DNA from: Flavobacteriaceae bacterium
GTDB lineage: Bacteria > Bacteroidota > Bacteroidia > Flavobacteriales > Flavobacteriaceae
Assembly (NCBI GenBank): GCA_002707025.1
Contig: PALG01000020.1
Coordinates: forward strand, 62,001 to 126,000
Direction: 5' to 3'
DNA length: 64,000 nucleotides
The notes under the pieces are model-generated. The model was not told where the DNA came from. It was given only the letters and a program-made list of their open reading frames with translations, and ran no database searches. Positions 29,513 to 39,017 of the stretch are shown piece after piece; the stretch's first letter is position 1; each line of letters starts with the position of its first letter. A program made the translations under genes and the position numbers.

Positions 29513-31054
29513 ATGCTCACAAAAGTATACGGGAGTGCTGTATTGGGTGTGGAGGCAACGACCATTACCGTTGAAGTAAATACAGACATTGGGGTAGGCT
29601 ATCATTTAGTAGGCTTACCCGATAATGCCATTAAGGAAAGCAATTACCGAATTGCCGCAGCCTTGCAAAACAATGGCTATAAAATTCCAGGAAAGAAAAT
29701 TACTTTAAATATGGCTCCAGCCGACATGCGAAAGGAGGGGTCTGCGTATGACCTTACCTTGGCGATGGGAGTCTTGGTTTCTACCGGTCAAATTCTGGAA
29801 CACGAACCTTTAAGTCACTATGTCATTATGGGTGAATTGTCCTTGGATGGTTCCCTACAGCCCATTCGGGGGGCGTTGCCCATTGCCATCAATGCTTTAA
29901 AAGAAGGTTTTAAGGGATTTATCCTTCCGAAGCAAAATGCAAAAGAAGCTGCCATTGTTGATGGCTTGGAAGTATTTGGGGTGGAAAGTATTGCGCAGGT
30001 CATCGATTTCTTCAATGAGGGTACTCCTTTGGAAAAGGAAGTGGTGGATATTCAAGCCGAATTCTATGAACATTTGGAAAACCCCGAATTCGATTTTGCC
30101 GATGTAAAAGGACAGGAATCCATTAAACGCTGTATGGAAATCGCCGCGGCTGGAGGGCATAACATCATTTTAATTGGTCCGCCAGGCAGCGGGAAAACCA
30201 TGTTGGCCAAACGTCTGCCTAGTATTTTACCGCCCTTGACCCTTACGGAAGCCTTGGAGACCACCAAAATTCACAGTGTGGCAGGGCGTACCTTGGAAAA
30301 GGGTGGGGTCATGACCTCGCGGCCGTTCCGAAGTCCGCACCATACCATATCGGATGTCGCTTTAGTAGGGGGCGGACAATACCCACAGCCTGGGGAGATT
30401 TCGTTGGCACATAATGGGGTCTTGTTTTTGGACGAATTGCCAGAATTTAAACGAAGTGTTTTGGAAGTGATGCGGCAACCTTTGGAAGACCGGGACGTGA
30501 CCATTTCCCGAGCCCGTTTTACTGTAACCTATCCAGCTAGTTTTATGTTGGTGGCGAGTATGAATCCCAGTCCGGGCGGGTATTTTAACGACCCGGAGTC
30601 ACCCGTACTCTCTTCCCCCGCAGAAATGCAGCGTTATCTAGGAAAGATCTCGGGACCGTTGCTGGACCGAATCGACATTCATATTGAAGTGACCCCCGTG
30701 CCTTTTGAAAAATTGAGTGACGACCGAAAGGGGGAGCCCAGTGTAAACATTAGGGAGCGGGTCACCCAAGCGCGCGAACTACAGGCCCTACGATTTAAGG
30801 AATTGGAATCCATACATTACAACGCCCAAATGGGGGTAAAGCAAATTCGTTCGTTCTGTAAACTGGACGAGGCTTCCATGGCCCTATTGAAAAGTGCGAT
30901 GGAACGGCTCAACCTTTCGGCGAGGGCCTACGATCGCATTTTGAAAGTGGCCCGTACCATAGCCGATCTGGAAGGAGTGGGAGCCATTGCGGGGCACCAT
31001 ATTTCCGAAGCGATACAATACCGGAGTTTGGACCGGGATGGGTGGTTGGGTTAG
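29513..31054 (+). CDS. comM: ComM/YifB family Mg-chelatase-like AAA+ ATPase
   Basis: 513 residues. In Vibrio and Acinetobacter, ComM is a hexameric helicase aiding branch migration during natural transformation. N-terminal Lon-protease-like S5 fold domain (about 1-170, with VGYHLVGLPDNAIKESNYR), AAA+ core with Walker A GPPGSGKT near residue 222 and sensor motifs, and a C-terminal domain ending SLDRDGWLG. Its last 97 bases are repeated, slightly diverged, at 31966-32062, so the present 3' end may have been supplied by an incoming DNA segment. A terminator follows at 31101-31136. Confidence 0.93.
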   Translation: MLTKVYGSAVLGVEATTITVEVNTDIGVGYHLVGLPDNAIKESNYRIAAALQNNGYKIPGKKITLNMAPADMRKEGSAYDLTLAMGVLVSTGQILEHEPLSHYVIMGELSLDGSLQPIRGALPIAINALKEGFKGFILPKQNAKEAAIVDGLEVFGVESIAQVIDFFNEGTPLEKEVVDIQAEFYEHLENPEFDFADVKGQESIKRCMEIAAAGGHNIILIGPPGSGKTMLAKRLPSILPPLTLTEALETTKIHSVAGRTLEKGGVMTSRPFRSPHHTISDVALVGGGQYPQPGEISLAHNGVLFLDELPEFKRSVLEVMRQPLEDRDVTISRARFTVTYPASFMLVASMNPSPGGYFNDPESPVLSSPAEMQRYLGKISGPLLDRIDIHIEVTPVPFEKLSDDRKGEPSVNIRERVTQARELQALRFKELESIHYNAQMGVKQIRSFCKLDEASMALLKSAMERLNLSARAYDRILKVARTIADLEGVGAIAGHHISEAIQYRSLDRDGWLG

Positions 31055-31100
31055 TTGAATCAAACTATTATTTACAAAAATCTTTGACGGCAAATGAAGA

Positions 31101-31136
31101 GTGGGGTTGTCTTAATTGACACCCCCCTTTTTTTTT
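31101..31136 (+). terminator. Terminator downstream of comM
   Basis: GGGGTTGTC (31103-31111) pairs with GACACCCC (31119-31126) through one bulged base, loop TTAATT, followed by a run of nine T. Confidence 0.75.
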
Positions 31137-31176
31137 CACTTTAATTGGTAATCTTTAGTTTTATACCAATCCCTTA

Positions 31177-31851
31177 TTACTCTTTTACTATTTTTTGTAT
31201 GACTGTTCCTCTATCTGTTTCAATTTCTAACAGGAAAATACCAGATGGGATCAGACTTAAATCTAACACCTGAAGGTTTTTATCTACATAATGTAATTTT
31301 TCTCCCGCAATAGTATAGAGGGTGATACTAAGAATATTTTCTTGTGTACTAAACCTTAGCTCATCTTTTACTGGAGACGGATATGCAATCGTTTTATTTT
31401 CAATAAAAGAAGGATTAGACAGCGATATATTATGGTAAACCGCAAAATCTCCAAGTGCATTTGTAATGGTTAACACTTTATTGGAACCATCTGTGGTAAT
31501 TTCATAGGTAAAAACATAGGGACTGCTACCATGTGGAAAAAAATCTTCAAAATATAAGCTTTGAAAATTAATGGTTTCAGTAAGAAAGCAATCTCCAAAC
31601 AAGATGAAAAAATCACTAACTGTGAAACTACTATCATCAAAATTAATTAGTGGACTACTTTGAATAGCTTCGCAAACTTCAGAATATAAAAATTGGTCGT
31701 TACCATCTTCTATAAATTCAAGAAAAACATTATCTACTTCTGAATTAACCGGGGGGGAATAATCAACTGAATTTATATTCAAATTTTCAAGATACCAAGT
31801 GTTTTCAAACAGTTCTGGGTCTTGCGCCATTCCTTTGAAGGTAAAAAGCAA
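31177..31851 (-). CDS. Secreted protein with type IX C-terminal sorting domain; normal start codon missing
   Basis: The frame has no ATG or GTG at its start. The first usable codon is TTG 31851, which falls in the middle of a signal peptide. The frame continues upstream without a stop to 31893 as INSLYIKRIVIVIILL and FTFKGMAQ, a complete signal peptide if the ATA at 31891-31893 were ATG. The C-terminal 80 residues (YPSPVKDEL, LYTIAGEKL, LIPSGIFLLEIET, VQKIVKE-like end) are a type A sorting domain used by the type IX secretion system. The middle part is unrecognised and acidic. It is the only gene inside the segment bounded by the two comM 3' ends and may be newly inactivated or poorly translated. 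Confidence 0.65.
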   Translation of the reverse strand: MLFTFKGMAQDPELFENTWYLENLNINSVDYSPPVNSEVDNVFLEFIEDGNDQFLYSEVCEAIQSSPLINFDDSSFTVSDFFILFGDCFLTETINFQSLYFEDFFPHGSSPYVFTYEITTDGSNKVLTITNALGDFAVYHNISLSNPSFIENKTIAYPSPVKDELRFSTQENILSITLYTIAGEKLHYVDKNLQVLDLSLIPSGIFLLEIETDRGTVIQKIVKE

Positions 31852-31965
31852 TATGATTACAATTACTATTCTTTTGATATATAAAGAATTTATAAGTTAT
31901 TGTTTTGTCAAGTTAGTAAATTTATTTTAATATTTTCTCGATGGGTATAAAAATTATTAAGCAAA

Positions 31966-32062
31966 CATAGCCGATCTGGAAGGAGTGGAAGCCATTGCAG
32001 GGCACCATATTTCCGAAGCCATTCAATACAGTAGTTTGGACCGGGATGGGTGGTTGGGTTAA
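31966..32062 (+). pseudogene. Duplicated 3'-terminal fragment of comM
   Basis: These 97 bases repeat the end of comM (30958-31054) with eight substitutions, six of them silent; the encoded end is GVEAIAGHH then [11 protein letters not shown] instead of GVGAIAGHH then [11 protein letters not shown]. There is no start or AAA+ core. The stop codon here overlaps the stop of the leftward aspartoacylase-like gene (TTAA at 32059-32062), which looks like an original convergent gene junction. The silent-rich divergence suggests that the two ends come from different comM alleles. Confidence 0.88.
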
Positions 32063-33246
32063 CGGAACCAAGGTTCTTTTCGATAGGCTTCATTTCGTGA
32101 AGCAGCCTCCCGGTTTTTCATGAGATAATGCTTCTTGCTAACAGTCCTACTGCGATAGCCGAGCAAGTGAAAAAAATCCTTGGTAAAAAACCGGGCAATC
32201 TTTCGGTTTACCCTAAGGGCGGTTTTATCTGGGGAGGCCCATTGAATCCCCGGTAAGATCACCAACCAATGATCCAACTTTACATTCCGTAGCCATTTGG
32301 ATAGCCTTAGAAAGAATTTTGGAATTTTCCGTACAATAAAATAGCCGTCATTTCCTTTCCCTTGGTACAAGGGCATAAAAATCCTTCCATCCATGGGAGC
32401 TTCCAAAGTTTTTTTGTTCATGCTGGCCAAGACCTGCCCCTTTTTTATTTTCTGAAAATTCTGAAATCCGGGCATCATGGTAAAAGCATCTTCATTCGAG
32501 ACAAACTGACGGTACAGTATTTCGTAAAAGGTGTGGGTAAGTGATTCTGAAAAATAGTTTTCGGGCGATACCTTGTCCTGCGGAAGACACCCCGCCAATA
32601 GGATACTTTGCCAGATAAACTTTTTATGGTTTTTAAAAGCTTCCGGCGATTCATGTTGGCCTCCTTCAAATCCGAAGGCAACATACCCTAATTTATTGAT
32701 ATAACTAAGCAAAGGGCCTTCTAGGTACTCTTCAATCCCCAAAACAATGGGCAAAGGGTATTGTTGGGTGAATTTTCGGTTTAGTAAGCTGTCGTTTACC
32801 GTTAAAAAGGGAAGGGTTTCGCTAGAAGTGGTGTGTAAATCGAAAAAATAGAAGGGACCTTCTTCAGAAACCAAAATCGTTTCAATTTCATGTAACAAGT
32901 CAAGTTGTTCGGTATCCTCTTGGAAAAGGGAAGCCTCTTTATTTTTTAACCGATCAATGATTTCTTTAGTGAATTGCCGATTGAGGTCCACATCCAAATA
33001 ACGTACATTTTCTTGTAGTGCTTTTAGGTTACCGGCCAATGCAATAAGGTTTCCGCAGAAATAGGGAATGTATTCATTTAACTCCTGTAATACACTCACC
33101 AAGGCCCTCACCCCACTAGGTTCGTTTCCATGGATGCCTCCTACAAAAATTAGGGTGGGACCTTTTTGGGCCCCTTGAATAGTGCCTAAAGTTCTTTGCC
33201 AAGTAGGTCGTGATTTTGTTTTGGGGATTGAGGGGCTATGCATCAT
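32059..33246 (-). CDS. Succinylglutamate desuccinylase/aspartoacylase family (M14-like) protein
   Basis: 395 residues. Zinc ligands are expected from [10 protein letters not shown] (His39 and Glu42) and FFDLHTTSS (His138), with a substrate-binding Arg90 in DLNRQF, as in the aspartoacylase branch of the carboxypeptidase fold. The C-terminal 100 residues are basic and unlike the family's usual beta domain. It overlaps by 11 bases the upstream gene for a GCS2-CBS fusion, so the two are coupled; the known pairing suggests a linked amide-bond making and breaking pathway, but the substrate is unknown. Confidence 0.8.
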   Translation of the reverse strand: MMHSPSIPKTKSRPTWQRTLGTIQGAQKGPTLIFVGGIHGNEPSGVRALVSVLQELNEYIPYFCGNLIALAGNLKALQENVRYLDVDLNRQFTKEIIDRLKNKEASLFQEDTEQLDLLHEIETILVSEEGPFYFFDLHTTSSETLPFLTVNDSLLNRKFTQQYPLPIVLGIEEYLEGPLLSYINKLGYVAFGFEGGQHESPEAFKNHKKFIWQSILLAGCLPQDKVSPENYFSESLTHTFYEILYRQFVSNEDAFTMMPGFQNFQKIKKGQVLASMNKKTLEAPMDGRIFMPLYQGKGNDGYFIVRKIPKFFLRLSKWLRNVKLDHWLVILPGIQWASPDKTALRVNRKIARFFTKDFFHLLGYRSRTVSKKHYLMKNREAASRNEAYRKEPWFR

Positions 33247-35101
33247 TATATTTCATTACATCGTTAAGGGTGATTATCCCTATTAATTCCTCGTGTTGCA
33301 TTACGGGTAAGCAACCAATGGTATGTTTTTTCATGAGTGTTATGGCTTCATCCATGGGGGTTTGAGCCGTAACAGTGATCACTTCAGTAACCATAATATC
33401 CTTCACCAATCGCGAGGGATTAGGGAGGTCGAGATTTGTTTTGGTAACGTGTCGCCAAGTGAGGAGTCCACAAAGCTTTCCCTTTTCATCTTCCACGGGC
33501 ATGTGGTGAATGTTATTCCATTGCATGATGTGGGTCGCTAGGCTAGCCAAATCATTTTTGTTGACGGTAAGAAGTCTCGTACTCATAAAATGCCCTACCC
33601 AAGGTGTGAAGTCTTTTAAGGCTTTATGCGGAACAATCTTTTTCCACTGGTGCACGGGCAGATTCAACTTCTGGTTTTTGTAGGTTTCCCGGGTAAGCCA
33701 TCGAAGGGAAGCATCTGTTTTTTCGGTTTTTTTCAGGTTTCTGAAATTCCGTACCAACCATTGCGAACCAGTTTGTACATGGATTCTTTCTTCAATGATT
33801 CCCAAATAATACTGAAGGGTTTCTTCAGGAATTCCTACCGATTGCAATCCTTGTTGGGCGATAGGAAGAAAAACCTCTTGTATCAACCTTTTTACCGGCT
33901 GAAGTTTTCCTTCCCAGATCATTTCAGCTTCCGTTCCATAACGCGCTGCTTTTATAAAATTGGCTTTGGCTTCTTTAAAGTCCATCACAGAAGCCATGAC
34001 ATCAAATTTTTTGGGCCGTCCTTTCATGAGTCCTACCCAGAAGGCAAAATTGGCCATTTCATCGGCTACAGAAGGTCCCGAGGGAATGTATCGGTTTTCA
34101 ATACGTAAATGAGTTTTGCCGTCGCCTACTCCATAGCAAGCACGGTTCCATGGGTAAATGGTTCCATTGTGCAAACTAAGGGCTTTCAGTTTAGGAATCG
34201 TTCCCTTTTGAAGTGCTTCCAAGGCATTTTCATCAATTTCTGAAGCTAATATGGGCTTATATTGTGAAATATTGTCTTTGTAAATTTCAGAAATACTGCC
34301 AGACGCCCATTTACTTCCGAAGGAAACCCTTGGCAATTGATCTTTGAGCGCTAAGGATATGTGACGGGTATCGATACTTTGTCGAAATAGCGCGACCCGG
34401 GTTTCACTCCAAAGTTCCCTTCCCAATAACAGTGGGGAGTTGGCGCAGGAAGCTAACACGGGTCCAGAAATGGCCTGTGCCCAATTAAAACTGGAAATAA
34501 AGTCTTCTGGATCTATTTGAAGGTGTAATTGAAAGCTGGTGTTGCACGCTTCAAATAATACCGAATTATGCTGAATGCTCAACTCATCTACGCCCATAAG
34601 ATGTAGGTAAAAATGCGACCCTCTCAAGCTCATTAATCGCTCGTTTAAGGCTAGGTAGCGAGGCCTTTCAGTAATGTAATCCAGTTTAAGGTGGTTTTGT
34701 GAAATAGTAGGTAAGATTCCCGTGAGGAGTACCCTGCTTTTCTCTTCTTTGGCAGCAATTTTCGCCTTTTCCAAAAGCATTTTTAACTGTTGCTCCACCC
34801 TATGGAAACAATCCCCTTTAAGTACTACGGGGTCCAAGTTGATCTCTAGGTTGTATTTTGCAAGTTCGGTGGTAAAATGGGGATCCTGAACCCTTTTTAA
34901 AATAGCATCGGCATTATTGGCAGGCCGCCAATCTTTAGTGACCAAACAAAATTCCTGTTCGGCTCCAATTCGGGTGATACCCTTTTCAAAGCATTGATTT
35001 TGGAGCATCCACTCCAAGGCTTCAATATCCCATAAAAGATGTTGTATAAAAGAGGCTTTTTGGGAAGTATTGCTAAAAACTTGTACCTTTTGTTCTCCCA
35101 T
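33236..35101 (-). CDS. GCS2-type glutamate-cysteine ligase-like enzyme fused to two CBS domains
   Basis: 621 residues. The first 480 form a carboxylate-amine ligase domain: GAEQEFCLV near residue 45, then NLEINLDP, a central LHLQIDPEDF and YGVGDGKTHLRIENRY, all typical of the GCS2 fold that joins an amino acid to a glutamate or peptide using ATP. Two CBS modules follow (about residues 498-550 and 563-615, starting VGHFMSTRLLTV and VKDIMVTEVITV), usually binding adenine nucleotides. Such regulated ligase fusions are found with aspartoacylase genes in flavobacteria. Product unknown; glutathione synthesis is unlikely because no gshB is adjacent. Confidence 0.82.
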   Translation of the reverse strand: MGEQKVQVFSNTSQKASFIQHLLWDIEALEWMLQNQCFEKGITRIGAEQEFCLVTKDWRPANNADAILKRVQDPHFTTELAKYNLEINLDPVVLKGDCFHRVEQQLKMLLEKAKIAAKEEKSRVLLTGILPTISQNHLKLDYITERPRYLALNERLMSLRGSHFYLHLMGVDELSIQHNSVLFEACNTSFQLHLQIDPEDFISSFNWAQAISGPVLASCANSPLLLGRELWSETRVALFRQSIDTRHISLALKDQLPRVSFGSKWASGSISEIYKDNISQYKPILASEIDENALEALQKGTIPKLKALSLHNGTIYPWNRACYGVGDGKTHLRIENRYIPSGPSVADEMANFAFWVGLMKGRPKKFDVMASVMDFKEAKANFIKAARYGTEAEMIWEGKLQPVKRLIQEVFLPIAQQGLQSVGIPEETLQYYLGIIEERIHVQTGSQWLVRNFRNLKKTEKTDASLRWLTRETYKNQKLNLPVHQWKKIVPHKALKDFTPWVGHFMSTRLLTVNKNDLASLATHIMQWNNIHHMPVEDEKGKLCGLLTWRHVTKTNLDLPNPSRLVKDIMVTEVITVTAQTPMDEAITLMKKHTIGCLPVMQHEELIGIITLNDVMKYNDA

Positions 35102-35252
35102 ACCGAACTAACTTTAATTTCCTCAAATTGAGAAAAATAAGTGGGGTAAAAAATGATATTAATCATTTAAGGCAAAGACAGGTATTTAACACTATTTTAA
35201 GGAATCAAACGTTCTTAGGATAGTATATTTACTGACCTTAAAAATTTATAAA

Positions 35253-38120
35253 ATGAAGTATAAAAATTTCCAAACCACTTTATTGCTAGTATTTTCGATT
35301 CTTTTACTTGTTTCCTGTAAGGAAGAAGGGACTAAAAAGGAAGCTGAAGAAACTGCAAATTTTTCTATTGATTTTGAAAAATACGAACTTGAAAACGGTC
35401 TTGATGTCGTCTTACATCAAGATAAAAGCGACCCTATTATTTCAGTCGCCATACAGTATGGTGTAGGTTCCAATCGAGAAAAAACAGGGCGTACGGGCTT
35501 TGCACACCTTTTTGAACACATGTTGTTCCAAGAGTCTGAAAATGTTCCACAAGATCAATTTTTCAAGAAAATACAAGATGCTGGAGGTACTTTAAATGGT
35601 GGAACTTGGAAAGATGGGACCATCTATTATGAAGTAGTCCCCAAAAATGCCATGGAAATGGTGCTTTGGTTGGAAAGCGACCGTATGGGCTACTTAATTA
35701 ATACGGTAACAGAGTCAGCTTTCTACAATCAACAGGAAGTCGTTCAAAATGAAAAAAGACAACGGGTAGATAACAATCCTTATGGGCATACCAATTGGGT
35801 CTTGGACAAGAATATTTACCCAGAAGGCCATCCTTACAATTGGCAGGTAATAGGGGAGTTGGCAGACCTTCAAAATGCGACCGTGGAAGATGTGCGTGAG
35901 TTTTATGATAAGTACTACGGCCCTAACAATGCCACCCTGGTTTTGGCAGGGGATTTTGAAACGGAAGAAGCGAAAGCCCTAATTGAAAAATATTTTGGTG
36001 AAATTAAGCGTCGTCAAGAAGTAGCTCCTTTAGAGCCACAACCCGTAACCATCTCTGAAACCAAGCGCTTGTACCATGAAGATAATTTTGCACAAGCGCC
36101 ACAACTGAATATGGTATGGCCTACCGTACAACAATACACCGAAGATGCCTATGCTTTGGATTTCCTAGCGGAAATACTTTCCAGTGGAAAAAAAGCGCCG
36201 TTATATAAAGTGTTGGTAAAGGACAAAGAACTTACGGCACGTACTTCGGCCTATAGTAGTGCACAAGAATTGGCGGGAGATTTCCATATCCGCATAACTG
36301 CAAATGATGGTGTAGATTTGGATGCTGTAGAAGCAGGAATTTTTGAAGCTTTTGATTTATTTGAACAAGAAGGAGTAACCGACCGCGATATAGAACGTAT
36401 TAAAGCAGGTTTAGAGACCCAGTTTTATAATGGAATAAGCAGTGTGTTAGGAAAATCGTTTCAGCTTTGCCAATACAATGTATTTGCTGGAGATCCAGGT
36501 TTTATTGAACAAGATATCGAGAATATCAAAAAAGTAACTAAGGAGGATGTTATGCGTGTGTATAATACTTACATCAAAGACAAGCCTTTTGTTATGACTA
36601 GCTTTGTTCCAAAAGGACAACTCACCTTGATTGCTGAAAATTCTGAAAAAGCCCCAGTGGTGGAGGAAGAGATTAAAGAGAATGTAGAAAAGGTGATCGA
36701 AGAAGAGGAAGAAGAGATTGCTAAAACGCCTTCCAACTTCGATCGTTCCAAAGAGCCCGAGCAGGGACCTGCTCCAGAATTGAGTATTCCAACTACATGG
36801 ACCGCAGAACTTTCCAATGGTATAAAAGTTTACGGGATTGAACAAAATGAAATTCCAACGGTCAACTTTAGCTTGGTAATTGAAGGCGGACATTTATTGG
36901 ATGATAAAAACAAGAATGGAGTGGCCAACTTGATGACCGATATTATGATGGAAGGAACTGCCAACAAAACCCCAGAAGAACTAGAAGAAGAAATTGAATT
37001 ACTGGGAGCCAGTATTAACATGTACACAACCAATGAATCGATTGTAATTAGGGGAAATACGCTGGTGCGTAATTTTGATAAAACCATGGATTTGGTTGAG
37101 GAGATGTTATTGGAACCTCGATGGGATGAAGAAGAGTTTTCAAGAATAAAGACGGCAACTATTAATCAGATAAAACGTTCAGCAGCCGATCCCAATACCG
37201 TGGCGAGAAATGTGTACAATAAATTATTGTATGGAGAAGACCATATCTTTAGCTATCCAACCATTGGTGACGAAGCTTCCGTGGAAGCCATTACCATAGA
37301 AGATCTAAAATCGTTTTATAACAATAATTTCTCTCCCTCTGTTTCTAGATTTCACATTGTAGGAAAGATTGATAAATCCTCTGTGATAAATAATTTAAAA
37401 GATTTAGAAAACGCTTGGGAAGCCAAAGAAGTTAATATTCCAGAATATTCTATTGCGAATAACAGGGATAAGTCTTCTTTATATTTTGTAGATATTCCGA
37501 ATGCAAAGCAATCGGTTATCAATATTGGTTATATCGCCTTGCCTAGAAACCATCAGGATTTTTATCCTTTAGAGGTAATGAATTACAAATTAGGAGGATC
37601 CTTCAGTGGAAATGTAAACTTAATCCTTCGCGAGGAAAAAGGATATACTTACGGTGCCAGAACGGGTTTCAGTGGAGGAAAGGTACCAGGGACTTTCACC
37701 GCGTCTTCAAGTGTAAGAACAAATACTACGGGAGAGTCTGTTAAGATTTTTAAAGATGAAATTGCTAAATACAAAGAAGGAATTTCTGAAGAAGATTTGG
37801 CATTCACTAAAAATGCATTGGTTAAGTCCAATGCAAGAAGATTTGAAACTCAATTTTCATTATTGGGAATGCTTCAGGAAATGGGAGCTTATAACCTTGC
37901 ACCTAATTATATTGAAGAAGAAGAAGCTACGATCAAAAACATGACCCTAGCGCGCCACATGGAATTGGCCAATAAGTACTTGGATGAGTCTAAAATGGCA
38001 TACTTGGTTGTGGGAGACGCTACCACACAATACCCCCAGTTCAAGGAAATGGATTTTGACGAAGTGATGCTTGTAGATAAAAATGGGGAAGAAGTAGAAA
38101 TGAAAGAAGTAAAACAATAA
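35253..38120 (+). CDS. M16 family (insulinase/pitrilysin-like) zinc protease lipoprotein, double-domain
   Basis: 955 residues with a lipobox at Cys22 (LLVSC). The N-terminal half has the inverted zinc motif HLFEH (His85, Glu88, His89) and a distal Glu region ESAFYNQQEVVQNEKR. An acidic linker (about residues 470-500, Glu-rich) leads to a second M16 half without the zinc motif, but with the paired substrate-binding signature REEKGYTYGARTGF. This is the usual active/inactive clamshell arrangement within one chain. It is likely periplasmic, on the outer or inner membrane. It stands alone with a terminator after it. Confidence 0.92.
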   Translation: MKYKNFQTTLLLVFSILLLVSCKEEGTKKEAEETANFSIDFEKYELENGLDVVLHQDKSDPIISVAIQYGVGSNREKTGRTGFAHLFEHMLFQESENVPQDQFFKKIQDAGGTLNGGTWKDGTIYYEVVPKNAMEMVLWLESDRMGYLINTVTESAFYNQQEVVQNEKRQRVDNNPYGHTNWVLDKNIYPEGHPYNWQVIGELADLQNATVEDVREFYDKYYGPNNATLVLAGDFETEEAKALIEKYFGEIKRRQEVAPLEPQPVTISETKRLYHEDNFAQAPQLNMVWPTVQQYTEDAYALDFLAEILSSGKKAPLYKVLVKDKELTARTSAYSSAQELAGDFHIRITANDGVDLDAVEAGIFEAFDLFEQEGVTDRDIERIKAGLETQFYNGISSVLGKSFQLCQYNVFAGDPGFIEQDIENIKKVTKEDVMRVYNTYIKDKPFVMTSFVPKGQLTLIAENSEKAPVVEEEIKENVEKVIEEEEEEIAKTPSNFDRSKEPEQGPAPELSIPTTWTAELSNGIKVYGIEQNEIPTVNFSLVIEGGHLLDDKNKNGVANLMTDIMMEGTANKTPEELEEEIELLGASINMYTTNESIVIRGNTLVRNFDKTMDLVEEMLLEPRWDEEEFSRIKTATINQIKRSAADPNTVARNVYNKLLYGEDHIFSYPTIGDEASVEAITIEDLKSFYNNNFSPSVSRFHIVGKIDKSSVINNLKDLENAWEAKEVNIPEYSIANNRDKSSLYFVDIPNAKQSVINIGYIALPRNHQDFYPLEVMNYKLGGSFSGNVNLILREEKGYTYGARTGFSGGKVPGTFTASSSVRTNTTGESVKIFKDEIAKYKEGISEEDLAFTKNALVKSNARRFETQFSLLGMLQEMGAYNLAPNYIEEEEATIKNMTLARHMELANKYLDESKMAYLVVGDATTQYPQFKEMDFDEVMLVDKNGEEVEMKEVKQ

Positions 38121-38140
38121 ATTTATAATTGCGAATAGTT

Positions 38141-38172
38141 AAAAGGGACGCTTAAGGGCGTCCCTTTTTTAT
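38141..38172 (+). terminator. Terminator after the M16 protease gene
   Basis: Stem GGGACGC (38145-38151) / GCGTCCC (38158-38164) followed by six T. An A-run on the other side may allow leftward use too. Confidence 0.85.
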
Positions 38173-38192
38173 TTAGCATAACCCCTAAAACT

Positions 38193-39017
38193 TCATTGAT
38201 GGTATTTGTGATACGCTTTTGCAAGCTTCAGGTCGTATTTGTTTTTAGCGTAACCTGAACCATTATATCCTTTGGCAAAAGCGGCCCAGTCTTTATTTCG
38301 TAAATGGTTTAAAAGGTGGTTTGCTTCACAGAATTTTCCGAAGGCGTCCAAATGTGCTTTCTCATGGGTATACATATGTGCAACAAAACTATCGATGGTA
38401 GGATAGCCAAGGCTTTTCCAGTGAAATCCCATAATTTGAAAAGAACCATAAGAAGCAGCCTCGTAAGCCGCATCATGAACATGATCGTTATCACTTAGGC
38501 CTGCTGCTTTTTCCAACCGGTCGTATTCTTGTTTTCCCCCTTCATAGTACTTTTTAGTCCATTGAGGATAAAGTATATTATCGGTTTTTTCTGAAAGTAA
38601 TTCATTGGGATCTATGGCCTTTTTCTGAAGCTGTTTCCAAAAAATATGGCCTTCAAAAAGTATTCTGGGGCGACCATCGAGTAAAAACCCTTTTCCGCTA
38701 CTTTCTACTTCATTCACGGCTTTAACGGTGGCTAACTCGAGTTGGTACTTTTTAGAAAACTCCTGAAGGTCTTTTTCCGAGAGGAATTTATCATTAAAAA
38801 AGGTCACTCGCTGTTGTTGTTCATAAATTTTCGCCCAAGTTTTTGGTCCTACAATTCCGTCGACCACCAAATCATTTTTGAGTTGAAAATCCCTAACGGC
38901 AGCATCTGTATCTTTTCCAAAGTAATTGGAAATATAAACTTCATAGCCCATTTCCAAGAGTAATTCTTCTAAAGTAAAAACTTCATTTCCCCGGGATTTG
39001 TATTTTAAGGTTTTCAT
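38193..39017 (-). CDS. N-acetylmuramidase (DUF3380 type) with N-terminal peptidoglycan-binding domain
   Basis: The start is ATG 39017 (274 residues), overlapping the patatin gene stop as ATGA; a start further upstream would read through that gene. Residues about 8-75 form a PG_binding_1 domain (FGKDTDAAVRDFQLKNDL and VDGIVGPKTW). Residues about 95-270 form the muramidase domain, with the catalytic Glu expected in AVNEVESSGKGFL, then RPRILFEGHIFWK and ASYGSFQIMGFHW. There is no signal peptide, as in phage endolysins, so export needs another route. Coupled to a membrane patatin. No phage structural genes are near. Confidence 0.82.
   Translation of the reverse strand: MKTLKYKSRGNEVFTLEELLLEMGYEVYISNYFGKDTDAAVRDFQLKNDLVVDGIVGPKTWAKIYEQQQRVTFFNDKFLSEKDLQEFSKKYQLELATVKAVNEVESSGKGFLLDGRPRILFEGHIFWKQLQKKAIDPNELLSEKTDNILYPQWTKKYYEGGKQEYDRLEKAAGLSDNDHVHDAAYEAASYGSFQIMGFHWKSLGYPTIDSFVAHMYTHEKAHLDAFGKFCEANHLLNHLRNKDWAAFAKGYNGSGYAKNKYDLKLAKAYHKYHQ

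Noticed and set aside
29513-32062. AbaR-type or Tn7-like island in comM
   Set aside because: No transposase, integrase or resistance gene is present, and the inserted segment is only about 1 kb.
31908-32093. Small leftward frame across the duplicated comM end
   Set aside because: Made of antisense comM remnant and the start of the neighbouring gene's 3' end; no coding support.
38193-39017. Prophage lysis module
   Set aside because: No holin, capsid, tail or integrase genes occur nearby; the linked gene is a patatin.
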